This document shows positions 30,352-39,074 of a stretch of DNA of 64,000 bases, one piece after another; positions within the stretch are counted from its first letter, which is position 1; every line of letters begins with the position of its first letter. Location: NCBI GenBank assembly GCA_014193115.1, contig BJHQ01000009.1:116142-180141 (forward strand). Direction: 5' to 3'. Under the pieces are notes generated by a model. The model ran no database searches, was not told where the DNA came from, and worked only from the letters and a program-made list of their open reading frames with translations. Both the position numbers and the translations under genes were made by a program. The stretch comes from Planctomycetota bacterium. GTDB lineage: Bacteria; Planctomycetota; UBA11346.

Positions 30352-32772
30352 ATGGCCAAGCTGGTCTGCCAAGCCGGCCCCACCGCGGGCCACGAATACC
30401 CGCTGACCAAGGATCGCACGATCCTGGGCCGCCAATCGACCTGCGACATCCAGATCATGGATACCATGTCGTCGCGCGCCCACTGCGAGGTGCGGCGCGA
30501 TGGCCGGATGTGGACCCTGGTGGATCTCGGGTCGCGCAACGGCACCAACCTCAATGGCCGACGGGTCTCGGAGCGCCAGCTCGCGTTCGGCGACAAGATC
30601 CGGGTCGGCGAGGTCGAATACGTGTTCGTCAAAGAGGCCGGCGACGTCGAGATCAAGGATCTGCTGTCGAAATACGAGATCCATGAAAAGATCGGCGAAG
30701 GCGGCATGGGCATCGTCTACAAGGCGACCCAGCGCAGCATGGCCCGCACCGTGGCGCTCAAGATCCTGGCCCCGAAGTACGCCTCGCGACCGAAATTCGT
30801 CGAGCAGTTCATCAAAGAGGCCCGCGCCGCCGGGGCCCTGAACCACCCCAACATCATCCAGGTCCACGACGTCGGCAGCGAAAATGGCATCCATTATTTC
30901 AGCATGGAATTCGTCGAAGGCGCGACCTGCATGCAGCTGCTCAAGCAGGCCGGCGCACTGCCGGTGGGCGACGCTCTCGAAGTCGTCCGCCAGACCGCCA
31001 AGGCGTTGGAATACGCGCATTCTCAGCGCCTGATCCACCAGGACATCAAGCCCGACAACATCATGGTCGGCGAAAACAACCAGGTGAAATTGGCAGATCT
31101 CGGGATCAGCAAGACCTTTGACGAGGCCGAAGCCGACGCCGGCGCCAACTCGGGCCAGCGCAAGGTCATGGGCACGCCCCATTACATGGCCCCCGAGGCC
31201 GCCCTCGGCAAAAAAGTCGACCACCGCGTCGATATCTACGCTCTTGGCGCGACACTCTACCACCTGCTCACCGGCAAGACCCCCTACCACGGCACCAGCG
31301 CCACCGACGTGCTGAAGGCCCACGTGATGGAGCCGCTGCCGCCGATCCACGATCTGAACGCCGAAGTGCCTGACGACGTGGTCGCCCTGGTTGAGCGGAT
31401 GATGGCTAAAAAGCCCGACGATCGGTATCAGACCGCCGCAGAAATCGCTGAGGAAATCCGTCGGCTGGAAACCGGTCTCGGACTGTCCACCGAGCGCATC
31501 GCCGGTCCCGAGACCATGATCCTGCGCCGTTTCGCCAAGGGCGGAGCAGCTCCGGCGGCTGGGCAATCGACCGCCTCCTCGACCGCCGGACCGACCACTG
31601 GTTCGACACCGGCAGTGCCTCGGTCCTCACCGGTGGGAACGCTGGTTCTGGTCGGCGTCATCCTGATCGGCCTGGTCGTGGTGGCGATCGGCGTGCCCAA
31701 GCTGCTGCGCAGCGGCATGGACAAGCAGGCGGTACAGAACCCGCCACCACCGGTGAGCCGGCCACCGGCTCCAGTTGCACCAGCGCCGCCAAAGCCCGCC
31801 ACAGAAGCGCCTGCGCAGCAGGCTGGCCAATCAGCAGTCGCCGCTCGGTTCACTGCGCTCGAACAGCGCCTGCGCCAGGCGACCACGGATACCGATCCCC
31901 AGCCGATCCTGAAAGAGATCGAAGATCTCCGTCCGCTGGCCACCAGCGACAGCGAGCGCGGCCGACTGGATGCCGCCAGCCAGGCCGCAGCGTCCCTGCT
32001 CACCCGGCGCCAAGCCGCAGCCCGGGCTGCCGCCTTGGGTGAAGTCGAGCAGCGCGTGCGCCAGCTGCTGAGCGAGCGGAATTTCGACCTCGCCCTGCAA
32101 ACGGTGGAGAAAGCTGAAGATCCTGATGGCAAATTGGCAGCGTTGAAACCGGTCATCGCCCAGGACAAGGCCCGGTTCATCGCTGGACTCGAAACCAGCG
32201 CTGACCAATACCGCAAGCAGGGCAACGCGGCCAAACTGCGCGAGCTGCGCGATAAACTGCCGGCTGCCCTGGTCGGCACGCCAATCGAACAGACCCTCAA
32301 CGATGCCTTGGCGGCAGTGGTGGCAGAGCAGGCAAAAGCCGATCTGGTAGTGGTCGCGGCTGCCGCCAACGATCTGGCGAAATGGAACCAGGCAGCGCTC
32401 GATGCCCGGGTCAAGAACGAAGCCGGACGGCTGGGCCCCGAGGCCGCCAAGGCCCTCGCCGACCACGCCCGCCACGGCCAGCGTCTGACCGAACTGGGCG
32501 CCGCCCTCGCCGCAAAGCTGAGCGAAGGTTCAGTGCGTTTCACAGGCAAGCTCGGGGGCTGGACCGATCCCGATCTGATGGGTGCAAGCGAGCAGGGCCT
32601 GCAAGTCAGGGCCGTCGGCGTGCCCAGCGCCGAGGTCCGCTGGTCGCAATTGAAAGCCGAGGATCTGGCTGCGGTAGGAAAGCTGGTGCTGGGCAAAGGA
32701 TTCGCCCCGTTCGCGCCCAGCGTCGTCCATCTCGGCCAGGCCCAGCTCGCTGCCGAGGCGAAGGCGGAGTGA
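30352..32772 (+). CDS. FHA-domain Ser/Thr protein kinase with transmembrane helix
   Basis: 806 residues. Residues 1-100 are an FHA domain (RTILGRQSTCDIQI, SSRAHCEV, DLGSRNGTNLNG). Residues 108-370 are a Hanks-type kinase: GEGGMGIVYKA glycine loop, VALKIL lysine, LIHQDIKPDN catalytic loop (HQD in place of HRD), LADLGIS (DLG in place of DFG) and the APE-equivalent MAPEA. A Thr/Ser/Pro linker leads to one membrane helix at about 427-450. The remaining 350 residues are Ala/Gln-rich helices, presumably periplasmic. Having FHA at the N-terminus of the kinase suggests phosphothreonine-dependent self-docking. It is 84 bases upstream of rsgA on the same strand. Confidence 0.92.
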   Translation: MAKLVCQAGPTAGHEYPLTKDRTILGRQSTCDIQIMDTMSSRAHCEVRRDGRMWTLVDLGSRNGTNLNGRRVSERQLAFGDKIRVGEVEYVFVKEAGDVEIKDLLSKYEIHEKIGEGGMGIVYKATQRSMARTVALKILAPKYASRPKFVEQFIKEARAAGALNHPNIIQVHDVGSENGIHYFSMEFVEGATCMQLLKQAGALPVGDALEVVRQTAKALEYAHSQRLIHQDIKPDNIMVGENNQVKLADLGISKTFDEAEADAGANSGQRKVMGTPHYMAPEAALGKKVDHRVDIYALGATLYHLLTGKTPYHGTSATDVLKAHVMEPLPPIHDLNAEVPDDVVALVERMMAKKPDDRYQTAAEIAEEIRRLETGLGLSTERIAGPETMILRRFAKGGAAPAAGQSTASSTAGPTTGSTPAVPRSSPVGTLVLVGVILIGLVVVAIGVPKLLRSGMDKQAVQNPPPPVSRPPAPVAPAPPKPATEAPAQQAGQSAVAARFTALEQRLRQATTDTDPQPILKEIEDLRPLATSDSERGRLDAASQAAASLLTRRQAAARAAALGEVEQRVRQLLSERNFDLALQTVEKAEDPDGKLAALKPVIAQDKARFIAGLETSADQYRKQGNAAKLRELRDKLPAALVGTPIEQTLNDALAAVVAEQAKADLVVVAAAANDLAKWNQAALDARVKNEAGRLGPEAAKALADHARHGQRLTELGAALAAKLSEGSVRFTGKLGGWTDPDLMGASEQGLQVRAVGVPSAEVRWSQLKAEDLAAVGKLVLGKGFAPFAPSVVHLGQAQLAAEAKAE

Positions 32773-32856
32773 GCAGCCGCAGGCTGCGCGGGCCTGGGAG
32801 CGCAGGCTTCAACCTGCCGTGCATCATTGCATATTTGCTGAAAAATCTGCTGCCAC

Positions 32857-34005
32857 ATGCCCGGTAAAAAATACAAAGGGACCAACCGACACGGCGAATC
32901 CGTCGATCGCGCCGGGCTGGGGCGGCTGCGACGGGCATCGGGCAAGCAGCGCGCCCGGGTCGGTCAGTGGGAAGCCAAGACCGAGGACGAGCAGGCCCTG
33001 GATTCCGTGGGCGAAATCGAACGGCCGAGCCACAGCGGCGAAGCGCTGCTCGCCCGCTTCAATCGCCTGGCCGGAGTAATCGGTGCCGGTGCCGCCGACG
33101 GCCAGCCAGGAGAGATCGCCGCGGTGGCCGGCGCCGGCTGGATCGTGCGTGATTCATCTGGCCGTGAGCGCCCGGCGACGGTGCGGAACGCCTTGCTCAA
33201 ACGCATCGGCGGTGTGCGCAATCCGCTGGCGGTCGGCGATCGGGTCCGCTGGCTGGCTGCGGACGGCAGCGGCGATGACGCGGTGATCGTGGTGGTCGAG
33301 CCACGGCGCAACCAGGTGGCCCGGGCCGACAGCCACAACCGCTCCCTGGAGCACGTCGTGGCGGCGAATCTCGACTGCCTGATGGTCACGGCATCGCTGC
33401 GCGAGCCGGATCTCAAATGCGGTCTGATCGATCGCTATCTGCTGCTGGCTGCGTGGAACGCCATCCCCGCGGCGGTGGTGCTGACCAAAGCCGATCTTGC
33501 CGATCCCGGTCCGGCCACTGCGCTGTACCGCGGCATCGGCCTGCCGACCTTCGCTCTCGGGGTTGGTCGCGACCAGGATCAGGAAGCGCTGCGCTCATGG
33601 CTCGCAGGCAAGGCGGTGGTGGTGGTGGGGCAATCTGGCGTCGGCAAATCGACGCTGATCAACCGGTTGTTCCCGGGCGCCGGTATCCGCATCGGGTCCG
33701 TGGCCGAAGCCGGTCACGGCCGCCATACGACGGTGGGCGGACGCAGCTGGCTGCTTGGCGATGGCACCCGGCTGGTGGACACACCGGGGGTGCGTGAATG
33801 CGGCATCGCAGGTCTGACCGCCGTCGATGCCGCGCTGCTTTTCCCAGATCTAGCGAAATTCCATCGCGATTGCCGGTTCGCCGATTGCACCCACCGCCAC
33901 GAGCCGGGCTGCGCGGTGCGCGCCGCGGTCGCTGGCGGAGCCATCGCTGCCACCCGCTACGAAAGCTACCGCTCGATCGTCGCCGAGGATCTCGGCATGG
34001 GCTGA
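32857..34005 (+). CDS. rsgA: Ribosome small-subunit-dependent GTPase RsgA
   Basis: 382 residues with the circularly permuted GTPase order of RsgA (YjeQ): an OB-fold (residues about 85-150, GDRVRWLAADG), then G4 LTKADL, G1 GQSGVGKSTLINRL, G2 with GRHTTVGG, and G3 DTPGVREC. The C-terminal zinc motif is present (CRFADCTHRHEPGC). The first 50 residues are basic and poorly conserved. It helps late maturation of the 30S subunit. The gene lies 84 bases behind the kinase gene and is convergent with ispE. Confidence 0.94.
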   Translation: MPGKKYKGTNRHGESVDRAGLGRLRRASGKQRARVGQWEAKTEDEQALDSVGEIERPSHSGEALLARFNRLAGVIGAGAADGQPGEIAAVAGAGWIVRDSSGRERPATVRNALLKRIGGVRNPLAVGDRVRWLAADGSGDDAVIVVVEPRRNQVARADSHNRSLEHVVAANLDCLMVTASLREPDLKCGLIDRYLLLAAWNAIPAAVVLTKADLADPGPATALYRGIGLPTFALGVGRDQDQEALRSWLAGKAVVVVGQSGVGKSTLINRLFPGAGIRIGSVAEAGHGRHTTVGGRSWLLGDGTRLVDTPGVRECGIAGLTAVDAALLFPDLAKFHRDCRFADCTHRHEPGCAVRAAVAGGAIAATRYESYRSIVAEDLGMG

Positions 34006-34044
34006 TGGCGTCGGCCGTTTCAACCTGGATGATTTACGTTGGGA

Positions 34045-34176
34045 AACCGCCAAGGCGCCAAAGCGCCAAAGCGCCAAATAACCAAATGGTGGAGGGTTGG
34101 AGAAAGATCAAATCGCTCCCGGTTGGGTCCAGCCAGCGGAGCCTTTCTCAGGATTTTCCATAGCGTCTTGGCGGTT
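34045..34176. repeat. MITE-like element bounded by AACCGCCAAGGCGC inverted repeats
   Basis: Left arm AACCGCCAAGGCGC (34045-34058) and right arm GCGTCTTGGCGGTT (34163-34176) are inverted copies with one mismatch, 132 bases end to end. Next to the left arm is a tandem GCGCCAAA repeat (to 34078). Elements of this 'AACCGCCAAG...CTTGGCGGTT' kind are, to my knowledge, scattered between genes in many environmental bacteria. It lies between convergent rsgA and ispE, a neutral insertion site. Confidence 0.7.
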
Positions 34177-34187
34177 CGGCTGGTTTT

Positions 34188-35069
34188 TCAATTCAGCGCA
34201 TCGAGCCGGCTCCGCCGACGCAGGCGGGTCGGCCACGCCCTGGTCGCCGGCGGAGGTTCAACCACGCCAAGCACGACGCAGGCGGCTCCTGAGCCGGTCA
34301 TCCACACGGTATCGCCGCGTTTATGCAGCACTTCCAGGAGCTTTCCGACCGCAGGGCAGCAGCGCACCGCGGGCTCGGTCAGGCGGTTGGTGAGCAGCGG
34401 GCCGAATCCGGCAACGGTCACCGACGCCAGAGCAGCACGCCACCAGTCGGCGCCGCGGGCTGGCCGCGGACCGCGTTCATCATCAGTCAGGGCTGCGAAA
34501 ATGGCAGGCGTCGGACAACTGGCCCCCTCAGGCATCAGCACGGTGATCGGCAGGTCGGGAAGGTCGGGCAAGGCGGCGAGGATTTCGCCGCGTCCGGTGG
34601 CGTGGGCCGTGCCGCCCAAAAGGAAAAACGGGACATCACTGCCTAATCCAGCTGCGAGGCCGAACAGGTCGGGCGGCGCCGGGTCATGCAGGGCCAAAGC
34701 CCGCAGCACTGTCGCTGCATCGCTCGAACCGCCACCCAAGCCCGCACCATGGGGGATGCGTTTGCTCAAGGTGATCGCGACCTGGCCGAACGGATGCAAA
34801 CTCAGATAGGCTGCTGCTGCCCGCCAGGCAAGATTGCGCTGATCGACGGGCAGCGATGGATCGTCGCAGCTTAGAGCGATGCGGTTCTGCGGCTGGTCTG
34901 ATCCCGGTTCGGCGGGAACCACCTCCACCTGCACCGTGTCGTGCAATTCGATGGTCTGGAAGACGGTTTCCAGGCCATGGAAGCCATCGCTCCGTCGGCC
35001 GGTGACCTCAAGGAACAGATTGATCTTGGCCGGCGCAGCCAGCGTGACCGAAGCGGGGACGAGCGGCAT
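34188..35069 (-). CDS. ispE: 4-diphosphocytidyl-2-C-methyl-D-erythritol kinase IspE
   Basis: About 293 residues, normal for the family. It has the GHMP-kinase layout: LAAPAKINLFLEVTGRRSDGFHGLE at the N-terminus, the ATP loop IPHGAGLGGGSSDAAT near residue 100, and VWMTGSGAACVVLG near the C-terminus. The start at 35069 (MPLVPASVTLAAP) is the first ATG before the conserved region. It phosphorylates CDP-methylerythritol in the non-mevalonate isoprenoid pathway. It is divergent from the HEAT/receiver gene and convergent with rsgA. Confidence 0.95.
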   Translation of the reverse strand: MPLVPASVTLAAPAKINLFLEVTGRRSDGFHGLETVFQTIELHDTVQVEVVPAEPGSDQPQNRIALSCDDPSLPVDQRNLAWRAAAAYLSLHPFGQVAITLSKRIPHGAGLGGGSSDAATVLRALALHDPAPPDLFGLAAGLGSDVPFFLLGGTAHATGRGEILAALPDLPDLPITVLMPEGASCPTPAIFAALTDDERGPRPARGADWWRAALASVTVAGFGPLLTNRLTEPAVRCCPAVGKLLEVLHKRGDTVWMTGSGAACVVLGVVEPPPATRAWPTRLRRRSRLDALN

Positions 35070-35281
35070 CCGCAGGACGATCCGCGGGCAATGTCGCCTG
35101 GTCAATAGATCCGTGTGAGTCAGGCGACCAGCAAAACCACGGCGAAATCCAAGGTGAGCAGTCACTCATACACCAGGGATCGTGGCCAATGCCTTTCCCC
35201 TGCGGGATCGTGGGGCGGCGGAATAGTCGCGTTTCCGTCCCGTCCCCGATGCGTTGCGTCGGTCCGGGCCGAGGAGGCCGC

Positions 35282-37729
35282 ATGCTCTCGACCGCACCCC
35301 GTCAGCCAGGCCGCGCCCTCATCGCCGGGCTCGCGCTCGTCCCGGCGATGATGGCGCTCCCGGCCATCCTCGTTTCGGTTCCAAGCCTGACGGCTGCCGA
35401 GGGCGGTGATCGCAACCTGCCCCTGCCCGACCAGATCCGCGACCTGCTTGCCGAAGGCGTCCGCCAGTACCGCATCGGCCGCTATGGCGATTCCGCCAAC
35501 ACCTTCCGCAAGGCGGTCCAGCTCGAACCTGAGCACCGCCTGGTCTACGAGTTCTACCTCGCCTGTGGTGAGCCGCTGCTATTGGCAATGGAGGCCAAGA
35601 ACGAGCTCGACGACGTGCTCAAGGACCTCCGCCGCCGGGCCAACATCTATCGCAAAGACCTGCACAGCGATCCCAAGTACATCGAATTGATGATCAGCAA
35701 GCTCAACGAGGGCGAAGACGTCCGGATTGCGGCGCAATACGAACTGATCGCCATCGGACCGCGGGCGGTGCCGCATCTCGTCGCCAAAATCGGTGACAAT
35801 CGCCAGGACAATCTGCGGGTGTCCTCACGGATCGTGTTGACCCGCATGGGCTACCGCGCGGTGCTGCCGCTGATCGCCGCCCTCGATTCGTCGGACCAGC
35901 GCCTGGTCGCGACCGTCGCGGCCGTCCTGGCCGACATCGGCGACCCCAGGGCCCGGCCCGCGCTGAAGCGGGTGGCTGAGCATCCCGAAGGGGACGCCAC
36001 CACGAAGCAGGTCGCTGCCAACGCCCTGGCCGAGATCGCACGGCGCAGCGGCGCCGACGCCACCGCCGAACCGCAGGCGTTGTACCTTGCAGAAGCCCTG
36101 CGTTATTTCCGCGGCGGCGAAGCCATCCGCGACGAAGTGGTGGCCAACGAATCCCTCGTCTGGCGCTGGGTCGAATCCCAGGCTGGTGGCCCAGCGGCGC
36201 AGCTGACCTCGGTCAAGGTCGCCCGCTATGCCTGGAACGAGCTGATCGCTGAAGAGCTGCTCCATCTCGGCATGCGTGCCTTCCCGACCCACGCGCCCTT
36301 CCAGCCGTTGTTGGCTGCGGTGCTGGCGGCCCAGGCCGCCGAAGCTGAGAACCGCGGGATCCTGGCCAAGGAGTCCACCACTCCAGCCAATGGTCCCGAC
36401 GAGCGTTCCGACGCCATCGCCGAACGGATCGCGGCTCTCGCCGAGCTGCCCGACCGCATCCGCATGGCCGGCCCCGAGCGCCTGTACCGCGCTTTCGATC
36501 TCTGCGTCCGTTCCGAGCGCTATGACGCCGCCGCCCTGATCCTGCGTTTACTCCAGGATAAGGCCCTGGCCCAGCCCGCCCGCCATCTGCCCGGTTCGGG
36601 CCTGCCGCTGGAAAAGGCCGGTTCGAGCCTGGTCGCCGCCCTGGAGCATCCGGAAAAGCTGGTGCGCTATGAGGCCGCCATCACCCTCGGACATCTCGAT
36701 CCGGCTGCCGAATTCACCAATCGCGGCAAGGTCGTCACCGCTCTGGCCGACGCGGTCGGCGAATCCGGCCTGCGCGTCGTGCTGGTGGTCGATCCCGATT
36801 TCCGCTCGCGGAACCAGGCCCGTGCCATCCTGCAAGCCCGCGGTTTCCACGCGACCACCGCTGCCGACGGCCATGCCTGTTTGCAACGGCTGCGCGAAAC
36901 CCCGATCGTCGATGCGATCATCATCTCCGGAGAACTCCTGCCGACGTTGCGCGGAGCCCACGGCGAAGCGATCGATGTTCCCGAGCAGACCGCGCCCGGC
37001 CTGGTCGGCCTGCTGCGCAGCGACACCCGCACTGCTGGAACCCCGATTTTCATCAGCCTGCCCGAACACCCCGAATTGGCGATCCGGGTGAAGGCCGGAT
37101 TTGAGGCCAAAGCCGGTGCGCCGGCCGCTGGCAAACCAATCGAGTTCCTAGCCAAGCCGTTCGTGTCCGAAGCCGTGGCCGGAGCCCTGGACCTCGCCTT
37201 GCGCGATGCCCAGGCGCCCCAGGCCAACCGCGATCTGGCGGAGTCGCTGGCGCTGCGCGCCGCCCTCGCCTTGGCCCAGCCCGACCCCGAACGGACCGGA
37301 CTCGACTTGCCGGCGGCGGTACCGGCTCTGATCCTGACGCTCGAGAACCGGCGCAACGAATTGCGCATCGCCGCCTGCCAGGCGCTGTCGGTCATCGCGC
37401 GGCACCCCGCCGGCAGCGGCGTGGTCAAAGCCCAGGCTGAGAAACTCTGCGCCTTATACACCCTGCAGGACAACGAGCTGCCCGCAGCGGTGCGGGCAGC
37501 CCTGATCGGCGCCATCGGAGTCGCTGATCCGACCCTGCCTGCGGCGGTGCAGATCCTCCGCCGGGCGCTGAAGCACGATGACCTGTCCGTACGCTCAGCT
37601 GCGCACCTTGCGATCGGACACGCCGAACGTATCGATGACGAATTGCTGTCGGATCTGCAGCGTCAGCAGCGCCTCGACGTGCGCAGCCCTGGATCCGGTG
37701 TGGCCGCCAAGGCAGCGCCGACGCCCTGA
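35282..37729 (+). CDS. Exported HEAT-repeat protein with an embedded degenerate receiver domain
   Basis: 815 residues. The ATG at 35282 has a strong GAGGAGG site and opens a signal peptide (LIAGLALVPAMMALPAILVSV). Residues 45-80 resemble a TPR (GVRQYRIGRYGDSANTFRKAV). HEAT-type repeats follow at about 145-260 and return at about 690-800. Between them, residues 495-640 have the order of a CheY receiver: VVLVVDPDFRSRNQARAIL, then DAIIISGELLP in place of the phosphoacceptor strand, TPIFISLPE, and EFLAKPF with the conserved Lys-Pro. The acceptor Asp is replaced by Ser, so it cannot be phosphorylated normally. It is probably a periplasmic scaffold. It heads an apparent operon with the coiled-coil protein and a 44-residue membrane protein. 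Confidence 0.8.
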   Translation: MLSTAPRQPGRALIAGLALVPAMMALPAILVSVPSLTAAEGGDRNLPLPDQIRDLLAEGVRQYRIGRYGDSANTFRKAVQLEPEHRLVYEFYLACGEPLLLAMEAKNELDDVLKDLRRRANIYRKDLHSDPKYIELMISKLNEGEDVRIAAQYELIAIGPRAVPHLVAKIGDNRQDNLRVSSRIVLTRMGYRAVLPLIAALDSSDQRLVATVAAVLADIGDPRARPALKRVAEHPEGDATTKQVAANALAEIARRSGADATAEPQALYLAEALRYFRGGEAIRDEVVANESLVWRWVESQAGGPAAQLTSVKVARYAWNELIAEELLHLGMRAFPTHAPFQPLLAAVLAAQAAEAENRGILAKESTTPANGPDERSDAIAERIAALAELPDRIRMAGPERLYRAFDLCVRSERYDAAALILRLLQDKALAQPARHLPGSGLPLEKAGSSLVAALEHPEKLVRYEAAITLGHLDPAAEFTNRGKVVTALADAVGESGLRVVLVVDPDFRSRNQARAILQARGFHATTAADGHACLQRLRETPIVDAIIISGELLPTLRGAHGEAIDVPEQTAPGLVGLLRSDTRTAGTPIFISLPEHPELAIRVKAGFEAKAGAPAAGKPIEFLAKPFVSEAVAGALDLALRDAQAPQANRDLAESLALRAALALAQPDPERTGLDLPAAVPALILTLENRRNELRIAACQALSVIARHPAGSGVVKAQAEKLCALYTLQDNELPAAVRAALIGAIGVADPTLPAAVQILRRALKHDDLSVRSAAHLAIGHAERIDDELLSDLQRQQRLDVRSPGSGVAAKAAPTP

Positions 37730-37822
37730 CGGTTTCTGACACACGAACCACCTTTCTTCTACTGATCCCCTGTCCCAACCCTCGCGCCGCCCCAGCCTGC
37801 GCCAACCGGAGCCATCGACGCT

Positions 37823-38707
37823 ATGAGCACTGCGGTCAAAATTTTCATCGTCCTGAACCTGGTGATGTGCCTCGCCTTCGCCTACGTCAACATGACGGCC
37901 TACGCCTATCGTGAGAATTATAAGCGGCGTTGGAACGAGGACACCGCCAAAGCCCTCGAAGAAGCCAAGGCCAACGCCACCCTGGCGGTCAACCGCGGGG
38001 TCGAGGCCGCCAAGGCCCAGAACGATGTCCGGGTGCGAGACACCCTGATCATCGATCTGCAGGCGAAAGTCGCCGAACTCACCAGCCAGGTGAAGGACCG
38101 CGACTTGCAGATCATCGCGATCAACGAGTCGCTCAAGCGCAAGGATGCGGATTACCTGGCGCTCAACGAGAACTTCATGACCCAGAGCGCGTCGCTGGAA
38201 AAGGTCCGCACGCGCATGACTGAGCTGAACCACATCGGCCAGGTCGCACGCGGCACCGCATTCAATCTGTCGATCAAGCTGGCTGAGATCGAAGACGAAC
38301 TGAACAACGAGGTGAACAAGAACACCCAGCAGGCCGAGCGCATCGACCTGCTCGAAAAGGATCAGAAGAAAAGCCAGGGCTACATCGCCTACGTCCGGGA
38401 CAACCATCCCCAGGTGCATGAAGCGGCGATCAGCGAAAAATCCGGCGCCGTCGCGGTCAATGCGGTGGTCGCCCTGGTCAAGGCTGACGCCTCCACCGGC
38501 AAGCAAGAGGTCGTGGTGCTGTCGGTCGGCCAAGCCCAGGTCGAACCCGGCACAGTGCTGATCGTGTTCCGCGGCAGCGACTACATCTGCCGGGTCCGGG
38601 TGGCCAGCGTCACCCGCGACCACGCCACCTGCCGGATCGTGCCGGACTCGTGGAATTCCAAAGACCTCAAGATCGCGGTTGGCGACAGCGCCATGACCCG
38701 GCTGTGA
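37823..38707 (+). CDS. Membrane-anchored coiled-coil protein of unknown function
   Basis: 294 residues. A transmembrane helix at residues 5-25 (VKIFIVLNLVMCLAFAYVNM) is followed by a long coiled coil at about 35-195 (VAELTSQVKDRDLQIIAINE, LAEIEDELNNEVNKNTQQAERIDLLE). A small beta-rich domain at 205-294 follows (VVVLSVGQAQVEPGTVLIVFRG, YICRVRVASVTRDHATCRIV), with a 'G..V.i.RG..yi..v.V..V..d.a..ri' pattern seen in planctomycete and verrucomicrobial envelope proteins. It is 93 bases after the HEAT/receiver gene and 17 bases before the small membrane protein. It may tether the HEAT protein to the inner membrane. Confidence 0.75.
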   Translation: MSTAVKIFIVLNLVMCLAFAYVNMTAYAYRENYKRRWNEDTAKALEEAKANATLAVNRGVEAAKAQNDVRVRDTLIIDLQAKVAELTSQVKDRDLQIIAINESLKRKDADYLALNENFMTQSASLEKVRTRMTELNHIGQVARGTAFNLSIKLAEIEDELNNEVNKNTQQAERIDLLEKDQKKSQGYIAYVRDNHPQVHEAAISEKSGAVAVNAVVALVKADASTGKQEVVVLSVGQAQVEPGTVLIVFRGSDYICRVRVASVTRDHATCRIVPDSWNSKDLKIAVGDSAMTRL

Positions 38708-38724
38708 TCGGAAGGACCTAGACC

Positions 38725-38859
38725 ATGAGCCCCGACGAAAATCGCCTGATGCTGTGGCTGTCGATCATCTCCTTCATCGCTCTGAGCGTTGGCACCGCCT
38801 TCGCCTGGTTCGAGCTGGACGAGATAAAGACCACCCAGATCGAATCCGCGCAACCCTGA
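38725..38859 (+). CDS. 44-residue single-pass membrane protein
   Basis: A short frame with a good ribosome site (GGAAGGACC, six bases before the ATG) starting 17 bases after the coiled-coil gene. The product begins MSPDENRLMLWLSIISFI, continues with a hydrophobic stretch to residue about 29 (ALSVGTAFAWF) and ends in a charged tail (ELDEIKTTQIESAQP). Spacing, ribosome site, hydrophobic pattern and a terminator straight after support a real small gene that closes the HEAT/coiled-coil operon. Function unknown. Confidence 0.7.
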   Translation: MSPDENRLMLWLSIISFIALSVGTAFAWFELDEIKTTQIESAQP

Positions 38860-38884
38860 TCTGAATCTTCGCTCGAGATCGGCT

Positions 38885-38925
38885 GCGCCGCCCGGGAACC
38901 GACCCGAGGCGGCGCTGTTGTTTTG
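38885..38925 (+). terminator. Intrinsic terminator of the HEAT/coiled-coil operon
   Basis: GCGCCGCCCGGG (38885-38896) pairs with CCCGAGGCGGCGC (38903-38915) with one bulged base and a six-base loop, followed by TGTTGTTTTG. It starts 25 bases after the stop of the small membrane protein. Confidence 0.75.
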
Positions 38926-39074
38926 TGACTCGATTCAGCCGCAGGGCGCAGGGCTGCTGCCAGGCCACCAGCGTGCATGGAAGCAGGAACACTTTTATCT
39001 TTTGCCGAAACCCAGCCTGCGGCAGTCCGCTCTACGTCGAGGTCACAAAGTTCGCGATGGAATTCTTCTGCGGT

